From the NCBI GenBank assembly GCA_913055885.1, contig CAJXLG010000005.1, positions 1 to 35,710 of the forward strand: a DNA stretch of 35,710 bases, in the 5' to 3' direction. Within the stretch, counting starts at the first letter, position 1. Every line of letters starts with the position of its first letter. The position numbers were made by a program, and so were the translations under genes. Shown here in pieces: positions 18,764 to 27,577 of the stretch. Source of the DNA: an uncultured Rhodospirillales bacterium. Lineage in GTDB: Bacteria; Pseudomonadota; Alphaproteobacteria; Rhodospirillales; CAJXLG01. The notes beneath the pieces were generated by a model. The model made no database searches and had not been told where the DNA came from. It was given only the letters and a program-made list of their open reading frames with translations.

Positions 18764-20230
18764 ATGGAAGGCGTGAACCGCAAGTGGTATTCCGGCATGG
18801 CCACGAACGAGGACTGGTGGGCCGTGTGGCTGGGGCTCATCCTGTTCGCGGCCGGGCTGTTCTCCATCGGCCGCATCGACCTGGTGGGCTGGATGGTGGA
18901 GACCAGCGTCTGGACGTGGGGCGACTTCTCCTTCAGCAACGCCCTCGATGTCACCCGCTACGAGGGCTGGCATCCGCTGGCCGGTCTGCTCATGGCTTAC
19001 GTCGTCTTCACGGCGCTCACGTGCCTGGGCGCCTGGTCCATGAAATTCAACGTCAGGCGCTTCTGGGCCGGCTGGACGGTGCTTTTCGTCCTCGCCTGGG
19101 CCTGCTGGATCATCGGGCACGAGGCCCATTTCGCCGTGCCCGTGAACGCGTGGGACGAGCACGGGCTCACCTGGGGCCTGTCCCTGGGCGGCGGCTTTTC
19201 CTACATCCTGGCGCTCGCCGTGGGGCTCATCATCGGCAACTTCATCAAGCCCCTGGCCGGCTTCCTGCACGAGGCCGCCAAGCCCGAATGGTTCATCAAG
19301 ACGGCCATCGTCTATCTCGGCATCAAGGTGGGCGTGAAGTCCATGGACGCCGCCGACAAGACCCTGGAGCTGGCGCTTGCCGGGGCGGCGGCGGTTTTCG
19401 TCGCCTATCTGCTGTTCTGGCCCATCGTCTATGCCCTGGGCCGGCGCGCCTTCAGGCTGCCGCGCGACGCGGCGGCGGTGCTGTCGTCGGGCATCTCCAT
19501 CTGCGGCGTCTCCGCCGCCATCGCCACGGCCGGGGCCATCCGGGCGCGGCCCGTGCTGCCTGTCATGGTCTCCATGCTCATCGTCATCTTCGCCATGATC
19601 GAGCTGGTGGTGCTGCCCGGGTTCTACACCTGGGTGGCGCCGGACCAGCCCATCGTCAACGGCGCCGCCATGGGCATGACCGTCAAGACGGACGGCGCCG
19701 ATGCCGCGGCCGGCGCCTTCCTGGAAGAGCTCATGCGCAGCAGTGCCGCCGCGCGCGGCACCCACTGGGAGCCGGGCTGGATCGTCACCTCGGCCATCAT
19801 GACCAAGATCTGGATCGACATGTTCATCGGCCTGTGGGCCTTCCTGCTGGCCATCGTCTGGGTGCGCAAGGTGGAGCACCAGCCCGGCCGCAGCCATGTC
19901 GGGCCCTCGGAGATCTGGCACCGCTTCCCCAAGTTCGTCATCGGCTATCTCATCACCTGGTTCGCCTACCTGGCCATCCTGGCGTTCCTGCCCGAGTTCA
20001 CGGCGGCCGCCAAGCCGGGGGCGGAGGTGGTGGAAGGCCCCATGCGCAAGATGATGTTCATGCTCACCTTCGTCTCCATCGGCACCATCACCGACTTCTC
20101 CAAGCTGAAGGGCATGGGGCGCCTGGCGCTGCTTTATGCCGTCGCGCTGTTCGTCATCATCGCGCCGCTGGCCTATTTCATCGCCTGGCTGTTCCACCGG
20201 GGCATGATGCCACCCACGGTGGGCGGCTGA
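18764..20230 (+). CDS. YeiH-family putative sulfate exporter / UPF0324-like membrane protein
   Basis: 488 aa polytopic; LAVGLIIGNFIKP, TAIVYLGIKVGVKSMD, LSSGISICGVSAAIATAGAI, MFMLTFVSIGTITDFSKLKGMG. Confidence 0.85.
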   Translation: MEGVNRKWYSGMATNEDWWAVWLGLILFAAGLFSIGRIDLVGWMVETSVWTWGDFSFSNALDVTRYEGWHPLAGLLMAYVVFTALTCLGAWSMKFNVRRFWAGWTVLFVLAWACWIIGHEAHFAVPVNAWDEHGLTWGLSLGGGFSYILALAVGLIIGNFIKPLAGFLHEAAKPEWFIKTAIVYLGIKVGVKSMDAADKTLELALAGAAAVFVAYLLFWPIVYALGRRAFRLPRDAAAVLSSGISICGVSAAIATAGAIRARPVLPVMVSMLIVIFAMIELVVLPGFYTWVAPDQPIVNGAAMGMTVKTDGADAAAGAFLEELMRSSAAARGTHWEPGWIVTSAIMTKIWIDMFIGLWAFLLAIVWVRKVEHQPGRSHVGPSEIWHRFPKFVIGYLITWFAYLAILAFLPEFTAAAKPGAEVVEGPMRKMMFMLTFVSIGTITDFSKLKGMGRLALLYAVALFVIIAPLAYFIAWLFHRGMMPPTVGG

Positions 20231-20253
20231 CCGCCGGTCCGCCTGGGCCGTTC

Positions 20254-20294
20254 CGCCGCCCGGCCGGGTGCCCCCTGGCCGGGCGGCGTCTTTT
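20254..20294. terminator. Rho-independent-type terminator between convergent genes
   Basis: CGCCGCCCGGCC / GGCCGGGCGGCG, 12-bp perfect stem (20254-20265, 20277-20288), followed by TCTTTT. Confidence 0.8.
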
Positions 20295-22183
20295 CAGGTC
20301 GTTTCCGGCCACTCGGGAAGCATCACGGTCACGGTGGTGCCTTCCCCGGGCGTCGAGGCGATGCGCAGGCTGCCGCCGTGCCGGGCGACGATGGCGTTGC
20401 ACAGGGCCAGGCCGACGCCGGTGCCGGGATAGGTGTCGGCCGTGTGCAGGCGGCGGAAGGGCTGGAAAATGATGTCCTGGTATGCCGGGGCGATGCCCTC
20501 GCCGTTGTCGGTGACGTGCACGGCGTGGCCGTCGGCCGTGGGCTCGGCGCTCACGTGAACGTGCGGCGTGCGGTTCCCGGGGACGAATTTCACGGCGTTG
20601 GAGAGAAGGTTTTCGAAAACGCTGTAGAGCTGGCCCGGGTCGCCGTGGACCGTGGGCAGGGGGGCGACGTGGATCACGGCGTCGGGGCGCGTCAGCCGGT
20701 CGCGGGCCGTCGCCACCGTGTGGTTGAGGTCCACGGGCTCGGCGCGCTGGGTCTGGCGCGACACCTGGAGATATTCCGCCACGTCGGCCACCAGGTCCTT
20801 CATCTGCCGGGCGCCGGCGACGAGATAGTCGATGTACTGGTCGGCGTCCGCGCCCAGCTCGCCCTTGTAGCGGCGCTTGAGAAGCTGGGCGTAGCTGGCG
20901 ACGTTGCGCAGCGGCTCCTGGAGGTCGTGGCTCGCCATGTAGGTGAAACGTTCCAGGTCGGCATTGGTGCGGGTGAGGAGATCAACACTCTCGCGCAGGG
21001 CCTCCTCGCGCTCGCGCACGGTCCGGTCCATGCCGTCAAAGGCCCGGGCCAGGCGGGCCACCTCGTCGTTGCCGGCGGGGGGCGGCGGCGCGGCCTCCGG
21101 CGCCTCGCCCGATTCCAGCATGCGCACCCGCGTCAAGAGGTCCCGCAGCGGCCGGCTGATCATGCGGTCCAGGAGCCACGCCCCGAGCGGCGCCAGCACC
21201 AGCGCCGTCATCGCCAGCACGCCGAGGGTGATCCAGGCCAGGCGGCTCCGCTGGACCATCAACTGTGCCTTGGGCAGGCCCACCAGCAGGGCCGCGCTGC
21301 CGCCGCCGTCGAGGGTCACCCGCGCCCCCGCCAGGAAGGTGTCGGGTCGCTGGATGGTCAAGGGGGCGGCGTCGCCGTCGGCGATGGCGCGCAGGCTGGG
21401 CAGGCTGCCCGGGGAAAGGCCGGGCGGCACGGCGGGCCCGTTCTTCATGTGCACGGGCCCGTCCGGCAGCATCATGGACAGGCCCAGGCGGTAGCGACCG
21501 GCGATCCGGGCCAGGGCCTGCGGCCGCAGCAGCCGGATCACCCGCAGCGTCCCGGCCCGCGCGCCGGACCCGTTGTCCGGCCGGCTCACGCGCGCCACCG
21601 CTTCCAGCGCCAGGCCCTCGCGCGCCGCCCAGGTCACCACTTCGCCGCTGGCGGCGCGCATGGGCGTTTTAAGCAGTCCCGGGGCGGGCACCGTCCGCGC
21701 TTTCCGCGCGCCCGGGGGCTGGTGTCGCAGCACCGGCTCGCCGCCGGCGTAGGAGCGGAAGGCGGTGAGCGGCGGCGCGCCGGGCCGCGCGGCGTACAGG
21801 GCCGCCACGCCCTCCGCCCCGGCGTAGACGGCGGCGAAGTCGAGATGCGCCGCCTGCGCCCGCCGGCGCAGCACCCGCGCCAGGCGGCGCTTTTCCGGGT
21901 CGAAAATCAGCTCGCGGTAGGATTCCGGATCCTCGTACCGGGCGATCAGATGGGCCGTGGCGACAACGTCTTTCTGGGACGCCAGGGTCCCGGCCGTCGC
22001 GCCCAGGCTTTCGCGGCGACTCTCCATCTCCGCCGCGACGGCCCGGAAGCCGCTTTCCACCAGGTTCCGGAAGGTTTCCCGGTGGATGGCCTGGAGCTGC
22101 CACACCACCAGACCGGCCAGGAGCCCCAGAACCAGGAGCACCGACCCCAGCCATGTGAGCAGCAGCTTGTGGCGAACGGACAT
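20294..22183 (-). CDS. Membrane sensor histidine kinase (HAMP-HisKA-HATPase)
   Basis: N-terminal TM, extracytoplasmic region, second TM, RMISRPLRDLLTRVRMLESG (HAMP), MASHDLQEPLRNVASYAQLL (H-box), DPGQLYSVFENLLSNAVKF, GTGVGLALCNAIVARHGG; start 22183 with AGGAGG. Confidence 0.93.
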   Translation of the reverse strand: MSVRHKLLLTWLGSVLLVLGLLAGLVVWQLQAIHRETFRNLVESGFRAVAAEMESRRESLGATAGTLASQKDVVATAHLIARYEDPESYRELIFDPEKRRLARVLRRRAQAAHLDFAAVYAGAEGVAALYAARPGAPPLTAFRSYAGGEPVLRHQPPGARKARTVPAPGLLKTPMRAASGEVVTWAAREGLALEAVARVSRPDNGSGARAGTLRVIRLLRPQALARIAGRYRLGLSMMLPDGPVHMKNGPAVPPGLSPGSLPSLRAIADGDAAPLTIQRPDTFLAGARVTLDGGGSAALLVGLPKAQLMVQRSRLAWITLGVLAMTALVLAPLGAWLLDRMISRPLRDLLTRVRMLESGEAPEAAPPPPAGNDEVARLARAFDGMDRTVREREEALRESVDLLTRTNADLERFTYMASHDLQEPLRNVASYAQLLKRRYKGELGADADQYIDYLVAGARQMKDLVADVAEYLQVSRQTQRAEPVDLNHTVATARDRLTRPDAVIHVAPLPTVHGDPGQLYSVFENLLSNAVKFVPGNRTPHVHVSAEPTADGHAVHVTDNGEGIAPAYQDIIFQPFRRLHTADTYPGTGVGLALCNAIVARHGGSLRIASTPGEGTTVTVMLPEWPETT

Positions 22184-22417
22184 CGGCCCTCCTGGTCCTT
22201 CTCCCCACAAGCATGCCCCGGGGCCCGGGCCGACTCAAGACGCTCACGAAAACATAAAATTGGAACGATTCTTAACCCTAAGGGTAAGAGCCGGCCCGGG
22301 CGCTCATACCCCTGAACCCGGCCCTTATCCTCCTGCAGGGATTCCCGGCGGGCCGCGTTGTGGCAGACTGGGCCCCGTAGACAACGAACAATCCCGCTTG
22401 GCCGATGGAGACCAGCC

Positions 22418-22588
22418 ATGAAGGACGCCACGACGACCCCCGCCCCGACGAGCGCCGTTGCCCGGGCCCGCGAGACCCGCGAGCGGGTCCAGGCCCTGCG
22501 TGCCGCCATCGCCCGCTTCGACGAGATCGATCTGCACGGCATCCTGAGCAACCTGCACGGCATGCGCGCCTACGCGCGCAAGGGCTGA
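22418..22588 (+). CDS. 56-aa microprotein, paralogue 1
   Basis: MKDATTTPAPTSAVARARETRERVQALRAAIARFDEIDLHGILSNLHGMRAYARKG; near-identical core to the ORF at 22645. Confidence 0.75.
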   Translation: MKDATTTPAPTSAVARARETRERVQALRAAIARFDEIDLHGILSNLHGMRAYARKG

Positions 22589-22777
22589 CGCCCCTTGCGC
22601 CGTGGCATGCGCCGGGGGAGAACGCCGGCCAGGGAGGACAGGTCATGAAGGACGCCATGACGCATCCGGCCGCCAGGAACGCGGCCGCCGACCGCGCCCG
22701 CGAGACACGGGAGCGGGTCCAGGCCCTGCGTACCGCCATCGCCCGCTTCGACGAGATCGACCTGCGCGGCATCCTGA
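22469..22777 (+). repeat. Direct duplication of a 79-bp coding core, offset 230 bp
   Basis: 22469-22547 and 22699-22777 differ at 5 of 79 positions by manual alignment. Confidence 0.9.
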
Positions 22778-22818
22778 TGGAACTCCACGACCTGCGGCAC
22801 TTCATCCGCCGCATTTAA
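22645..22818 (+). CDS. 57-aa microprotein, paralogue 2
   Basis: MKDAMTHPAARNAAADRARETRERVQALRTAIARFDEIDLRGILMELHDLRHFIRRI; AGGGAGGA upstream of ATG. Confidence 0.78.
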   Translation: MKDAMTHPAARNAAADRARETRERVQALRTAIARFDEIDLRGILMELHDLRHFIRRI

Positions 22819-22856
22819 CGGCAGGCGGCGCCGATGCGCCGGTTGCGAGGGGCAGG

Positions 22857-22890
22857 CTGCTCCGCTCCCGCCGGGAGCGGAGCAGTTTGT
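22857..22890. terminator. Strong hairpin/terminator between microproteins and the hyp operon
   Basis: CTGCTCCGCTCCCG-C-CGGGAGCGGAGCAG (perfect 14-bp arms) followed by TTTGT. Confidence 0.75.
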
Positions 22891-22904
22891 GTGGCCGTCC
22901 CGGA

Positions 22905-23936
22905 TCAACAGATCCGGGGCAGGGCCTCGCCGGAGAGCCAGTCCACCAGGTGCCGGCCGCCGTAGGCCGTCTCCAGCTCCACGAAGCCGTGGTCGTCGTG
23001 GACCATCTCCCCGATCCGCACGGCATCGCGCCCGAGGGGGTGCGTCTGCATGGTGGCGAGCAGGGCGTCCACCCGGCCGGGCGGGCAGACAGCGACGAGG
23101 CGGCCTTCGTTGGCGACGTGCAGCGGGTCCAGGCCCAGAAGCTCGCATGCCCCGCGCACCGGCGCCCGGACGGGGATGGCGGATTCCCGCAAAAGCATCC
23201 CCACCCCCGACTGCTGCGCGATCTCGTTCAGCGCCGCGGCCACGCCGCCGCGCGTGGGATCGCGCAGGCAGCGCAGTTCGGGCACCGCCTCCACCATCCG
23301 GCTCACCAGGCCGTGGAGGGGCGCCGAATCCGACACCACGTCGCTCTCGAAGCCCAGCCCCTCGCGCCGCGACAGCACGGCCACCCCGTGCTCGCCGATG
23401 GGCCCGGAAAGCACCACGGCGTCCCCGGGCCGGGCGTTGGCGCCGCCGACCTCGACGCCCGGCGGCACTAGGCCGACGCCCGTGGTGGTGATGTACAGGC
23501 CGTCGGCCTTGCCGCGTTCCACCACCTTGGTGTCGCCCGTCACCACGGGCACGCCGGCGGCGCGGGCGGCGCGGCCCACGCTCTCCACCACGGCGGCCAG
23601 GTCCCTGAGCGGCAGGCCCTCTTCCAGGACCAGCCCCAGCGCCAGATAGAGCGGCCGGGCGCCCGCCATGCTCACGTCGTTGATGGTGCCGTGGACGGCC
23701 AGGCTGCCGATGTCGCCGCCGGGGAAGAAGAGGGGCTGGATGACGTGGCCGTCGGTACTCATGACCATGCGCCCGCCCGGGACGTCGAAGGCGCCGAAAT
23801 CGTTGCCCTCGGCGAGAAAGGGATTGTCCAGATGGGCGCGGAACAGCTCGTCCACCAGGCGGGCCATGGCGCGGCCGCCGCCGCCGTGGCCCAGCTCCAC
23901 ACGGCCGTTTTCCAGGTCCAGGGCGGAATCCGTCAT
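22905..23936 (-). CDS. hypE: Hydrogenase expression/formation protein HypE
   Basis: GHGGGGRAMARLVDELFRAHLDNPFL, DPTRGGVAAALNEIA, C-terminal PRIC. Confidence 0.97.
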   Translation of the reverse strand: MTDSALDLENGRVELGHGGGGRAMARLVDELFRAHLDNPFLAEGNDFGAFDVPGGRMVMSTDGHVIQPLFFPGGDIGSLAVHGTINDVSMAGARPLYLALGLVLEEGLPLRDLAAVVESVGRAARAAGVPVVTGDTKVVERGKADGLYITTTGVGLVPPGVEVGGANARPGDAVVLSGPIGEHGVAVLSRREGLGFESDVVSDSAPLHGLVSRMVEAVPELRCLRDPTRGGVAAALNEIAQQSGVGMLLRESAIPVRAPVRGACELLGLDPLHVANEGRLVAVCPPGRVDALLATMQTHPLGRDAVRIGEMVHDDHGFVELETAYGGRHLVDWLSGEALPRIC

Positions 23937-25063
23937 GCCGCCCCCTCCGCCGCGCTTTTGCGGCCGGCGCCGCGCCGGCGCCAGCGGGCGGCGCACGCCC
24001 CCTCCGACGATACCATGCACGCCCCCACGGGATTCTCGGGGGTGCACTCGGTGCCGAACAGCCGGCACGCCTCGGGCGCCACACGCCCCCGGATGACGCC
24101 GGGGCAGGCGCAGCCGCGCGGCTCCGGCTCCGGCGTGTCGGGCAGGGAGAAGGTGCGCTCGGCGTCGAAGGCGGCGCAGGTGTCGCGCAGGGCCAGGGCG
24201 CTGTGCGGCAGGTGGCCCAGGCCGCGCCAGGCGAAGCTTTCGCGGGGGATGAAGACGGCGTCGATGACCCGGCGTGCCTGCGGATTGCCGTCGGCGTCGA
24301 GGGCCCGGCCGTAGGCGTTGTCCACCCCCGCTTCGCCGGCGTTGACGCGCTTCACCAGCAGATACACGGCGTGCAGCAGGTCCAGGGGCTCGAAACCGGT
24401 GACCGCCACGGGCACGCCGTGGCCCTCGGCGAATTCGCGATAGGGCTCCGTGCCGATGATGGTGCTCACGTGGCCGGGCCCGATGATGCCGTCCAGCGGC
24501 GGCGCCGTGGTGTCGTCCAGGATGCCGCGCATGGCCGGCGGGGTCATGACGTGGTTGCAGAAGACGCGGAAATTGGCGAGCCCTTCCGCCGCCGCCTGCT
24601 GCACGGCGACGGCCGTGGGCGGCGTGGTGGTCTCGAAGCCGATGGCGAAGAAGACCACGGTGCGGTCCGGGTTGTCGCGGGCGAGCGTGAGGGCGTCCAG
24701 GGGGGAGTAGACGATGCGCACGTCCGCCCCGTCCGCCTTGGCGCGCATGAGGCTGCGGCCTTCCGGCCCGGGCACGCGGATCATGTCGCCGTAGGTGGCG
24801 AGGATGGTGCCCGGCTGGTCGGCGATATGAAGCGCCCCGGCCAGGCGGCTTACGGGCAGCACGCACACGGGGCACCCCGGTCCGTGGATGAGGCGCACCT
24901 GGGGCGGCAGCAGGGCGTCCAGGCCGTGGCGGGCGATGGCGTGGGTGTGGCCGCCGCAGAACTCCATCAGGCGGTAGGTGGCCTCCGGCGCCACCGTCCC
25001 GGCGATGGTGGCGGCCAGGTCCTTCACCCGGCCGGGATCGCGGAAGGCGTCCCCCGCCGTCAC
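23933..25063 (-). CDS. hypD: Hydrogenase formation protein HypD
   Basis: 376 aa; MEFCGGHTHAIARHGLDALLPPQVRLIHGPGCPVCVLP; ATGA overlap with hypE. Confidence 0.97.
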   Translation of the reverse strand: MTAGDAFRDPGRVKDLAATIAGTVAPEATYRLMEFCGGHTHAIARHGLDALLPPQVRLIHGPGCPVCVLPVSRLAGALHIADQPGTILATYGDMIRVPGPEGRSLMRAKADGADVRIVYSPLDALTLARDNPDRTVVFFAIGFETTTPPTAVAVQQAAAEGLANFRVFCNHVMTPPAMRGILDDTTAPPLDGIIGPGHVSTIIGTEPYREFAEGHGVPVAVTGFEPLDLLHAVYLLVKRVNAGEAGVDNAYGRALDADGNPQARRVIDAVFIPRESFAWRGLGHLPHSALALRDTCAAFDAERTFSLPDTPEPEPRGCACPGVIRGRVAPEACRLFGTECTPENPVGACMVSSEGACAARWRRRGAGRKSAAEGAA

Positions 25064-25320
25064 GATGCCGGCTCCGCTTCCGCCGCCGCATCATCGCGCG
25101 GCGCGATGGCGCCCGCCTCGGCCAGCAGGTCCAGGGTCTTCCGCGCCTCCTCGGGGTCCAGCTTCGACAGGGCGAAGCCCACGTGGACGATGACGTAATC
25201 GCCCACGGCCACGTCGTCCACGAGGTGCAGGGCCACCTCGCGTTCCACCCCTTCCACGGAGACCCGGGCCATCTGCCCGGGCAGGCGTTCCTTCACCTCG
25301 GCGGGAATGGCCAGACACAT
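25060..25320 (-). CDS. hypC: HypC/HybG/HupF-family hydrogenase chaperone
   Basis: 86 aa; MCLAIPAEVKE...VGDYVIVHVGFALSKLDPEEARKTLDLL. Confidence 0.96.
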   Translation of the reverse strand: MCLAIPAEVKERLPGQMARVSVEGVEREVALHLVDDVAVGDYVIVHVGFALSKLDPEEARKTLDLLAEAGAIAPRDDAAAEAEPAS

Positions 25321-25341
25321 GCGCCCCTCCTTGCAGTAACA

Positions 25342-26436
25342 CTAGCATACGGATTCGCGGGCCAGGGCAGCGGCCCACGCCTGCCCCAGGGCGAGCCCCG
25401 GGTCGCCCGGCGACACGGCCTCGGGCAGCAGCACGCGCAGCCCGCGCGCCTCCAGGCGCGGCACCAGGGCCCGGCGCAGCGCCCGGTTGAGCAGGCAGCC
25501 GCCGCCCAGGGCCACGGTGTCGCGCCCGTGGGCCTCGGCGGCGGCGCCGATCCAGGCGTCCAGGGCGGCGGCCAGGGTGCCGTGGAACAGGTCGGCCCCT
25601 TCGCGCTGGTCGGCCGTGTCCGCCAGCCGGTCCAGGAGCGGGCGCAGGTCGAGCACGCCGTCCTCCGTCACCCGCCAGCCGTCGTCCAGCACCCGAGGCG
25701 TTTCCACCAGGCCCTCCAGGGTCATGGGGGCCTGGCCCTCGAAATCCGCCACGGGACACACCCCCAACAGGGCCGCGGCGGCGTCGAACAGACGGCCGGC
25801 GCTGGTGGTGGGCAGGGTGTTGATGCCCCGCTGGAGCACGGTGGGCAGGGCCGCCGCATGGGGCTGGTCGGCGAAACGCTCGGGGATGGCGTCGGCGCGC
25901 CCCAGGTCGTGCAGGGCGGCGGCGGCCATGCGCCACGGGGCGCGCGCCGCGGCGTCGCCGCCCGGCTGTTGCAGGGGGCGCAGGTGGCCGATGCGCGCGT
26001 AGGCGGGGCCGTCGGAAAGCAGCAGTTCGCCGCCCCAGGCCTCGCGGTTCTCGCCCAGCCCGAAGCCGTCCAGGGCCACGCCCAGTACCGGGCCGACAAC
26101 GCCGTGCTCCGCCATGACGGCGGCGACGTGGGCGTGGTGGTGCTGCACCGGCACGGCCTCCAGGCCCGACTCGCGGGCATAGCGGGTGGTGGGGAAGTCG
26201 GGATGATAGTCGTGCGCCACGGCCACCGGCGCGGCGCCCGCCGCCGCCGTCAGATCGCGGGCGGCGGCCTCGAAGGTGCGGACGTTCTCCGCCGTGTCCT
26301 GGTTGCCGCAATCGGGGGCCAGCCACGCCATGCCGCCGTGCACCACGCACGGCGCCACCTTGAGATACGCCCCCACGGCCAGGACGTCGGGAACGTCCCG
26401 GCCCAGGGGCAGGCGGGCGGCCACGGCCGCCGTCAT
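25342..26436 (-). CDS. hypF: Truncated HypF: Kae1-like carbamoyltransferase domain only
   Basis: [87 protein letters not shown] overlap with hypB leaves no room for the acylphosphatase/Zn-finger/YrdC domains. Confidence 0.9.
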   Translation of the reverse strand: MTAAVAARLPLGRDVPDVLAVGAYLKVAPCVVHGGMAWLAPDCGNQDTAENVRTFEAAARDLTAAAGAAPVAVAHDYHPDFPTTRYARESGLEAVPVQHHHAHVAAVMAEHGVVGPVLGVALDGFGLGENREAWGGELLLSDGPAYARIGHLRPLQQPGGDAAARAPWRMAAAALHDLGRADAIPERFADQPHAAALPTVLQRGINTLPTTSAGRLFDAAAALLGVCPVADFEGQAPMTLEGLVETPRVLDDGWRVTEDGVLDLRPLLDRLADTADQREGADLFHGTLAAALDAWIGAAAEAHGRDTVALGGGCLLNRALRRALVPRLEARGLRVLLPEAVSPGDPGLALGQAWAAALARESVC

Positions 26437-27233
26437 GGCGCCTCCGCCAGCGCCGGTGCCTCCGCCGGGGCCGGCCGCCGGGCGTCGATCCAGGCGTACC
26501 AGGCATCCAGCCCTTCGCCGGTGGTGGCGGACAGGCGCAGGCACCGAAGGTCCGGGTTCACCTGCCGCGCCCAGGCCTCGCACTGGTCGGCGTCGAAATC
26601 CAGGTGGGGCAGCAGGTCCACCTTGTTGAGCACCATGAGATCGGCATTGGCGAAGATGTCGGGGTACTTGAGGGGCTTGTCCTCGCCCTCGGTGACGGAA
26701 ACGATGACCACGCGCGCCCCTTCGCCCAGGTCGAAGGCGGCGGGGCAGACGAGGTTCCCCACGTTTTCCAGGAAGACCACGCCGTTCTCCGGCACGCCCA
26801 GGTGGTCCAGGGCGTGGCCCACCATGTGGGCGTCCAGATGGCAGCCCTTGCCGGTGGTGACCTGGAGGGCGGGCGCCCCCGTTTCCCGGATGCGGTCGGC
26901 GTCGCGGCCCGTCTGCTGGTCGCCCTCGACGACGGCCGTGGGATGGCGGCCGGCGAGGTCGCCCAGGGTACGCACGAGCAGGGTGGTCTTGCCGGCGCCG
27001 GGGCTGGAGACGAGGTTCAGGGCCAGGCTGCCGGCGGCGTCCAGGCGCGCCCGGTTGGCGGCGGCGTGACTGTTGTTGTGGTCGAGGACGTCGCGTTCGA
27101 TCTGCACCAGGCGGCCGCCGTCGTCGGCGCCGCTGCCGCCGGCGAAGGCCAGGGTGCCGTCGTCCGCCGCGTGATGATGGTGGTGGTCATGGCCGTGGTC
27201 GTGGCCGCCGCACCCGCAGACGCTGCACATCAC
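26433..27233 (-). CDS. hypB: Hydrogenase nickel incorporation GTPase HypB
   Basis: [20 protein letters not shown]-terminus, [15 protein letters not shown]-loop, [14 protein letters not shown]. Confidence 0.97.
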   Translation of the reverse strand: MMCSVCGCGGHDHGHDHHHHHAADDGTLAFAGGSGADDGGRLVQIERDVLDHNNSHAAANRARLDAAGSLALNLVSSPGAGKTTLLVRTLGDLAGRHPTAVVEGDQQTGRDADRIRETGAPALQVTTGKGCHLDAHMVGHALDHLGVPENGVVFLENVGNLVCPAAFDLGEGARVVIVSVTEGEDKPLKYPDIFANADLMVLNKVDLLPHLDFDADQCEAWARQVNPDLRCLRLSATTGEGLDAWYAWIDARRPAPAEAPALAEAP

Positions 27234-27571
27234 GCCACCTCAAGCTCCGCTATGGCCAGGTCGTCGCCCCCGGTGGGCCGTACCCGCGTCCCCCCGCAGG
27301 CCGGGCACGGCGCGCCGTGTGTCGGGATTGTAACGCGAGAGGCACAGTCGATGCACCATCCTTCTCCCGGGGCGGCAATGATTTCCAGCCGCGCGCCCTC
27401 GGCCAGGGTGCCCTGCCCGGCCGCCTCGAAACAGAAGCGGAGCGCCTCCGGATCCACGTGGGACAGGGCACCCACGCGCAGCCACACGGTGCGCACCTCC
27501 GTGAAATCCTGTTCCGTGGCCTGTTCCTCCAGGATGCGCAGGATGGATTGGACCAGGCTCATTTCGTGCAT
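27230..27571 (-). CDS. hypA: Hydrogenase maturation nickel metallochaperone HypA
   Basis: 113 aa; [18 protein letters not shown]; CxxC pairs CIDC and CPAC. Confidence 0.96.
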   Translation of the reverse strand: MHEMSLVQSILRILEEQATEQDFTEVRTVWLRVGALSHVDPEALRFCFEAAGQGTLAEGARLEIIAAPGEGWCIDCASRVTIPTHGAPCPACGGTRVRPTGGDDLAIAELEVA

Positions 27572-27577
27572 GGGCGT

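Noticed and set aside
22262-22286. EcfG-type promoter GGAAC-N17-... upstream of the microproteins
   Set aside because: The -35 element matches but the -10 does not give CGTT; not called as a feature.
20378-22315. 645-aa plus-strand ORF opposite the sensor kinase
   Set aside because: Shadow ORF of the histidine kinase, whose H-box and ATPase motifs are clear on the minus strand.
22278-22814. Antisense ORFs showing a repeated SISSKRAMA(V/A)RRAWTRSRVSRAR segment
   Set aside because: The repetition merely mirrors the duplicated sense microprotein core; the sense ORFs have good SD/start context.
26437-26583. N-terminal 49 residues of the 413-aa hypF ORF call
   Set aside because: Low-complexity Arg/Ala/Gly sequence read out of frame within hypB; ATGA overlap supports the start at 26436.
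25183-27069. 628-aa plus-strand ORF opposite hypC/hypF/hypB
   Set aside because: Antisense to unambiguous hyp genes; no recognisable domain.
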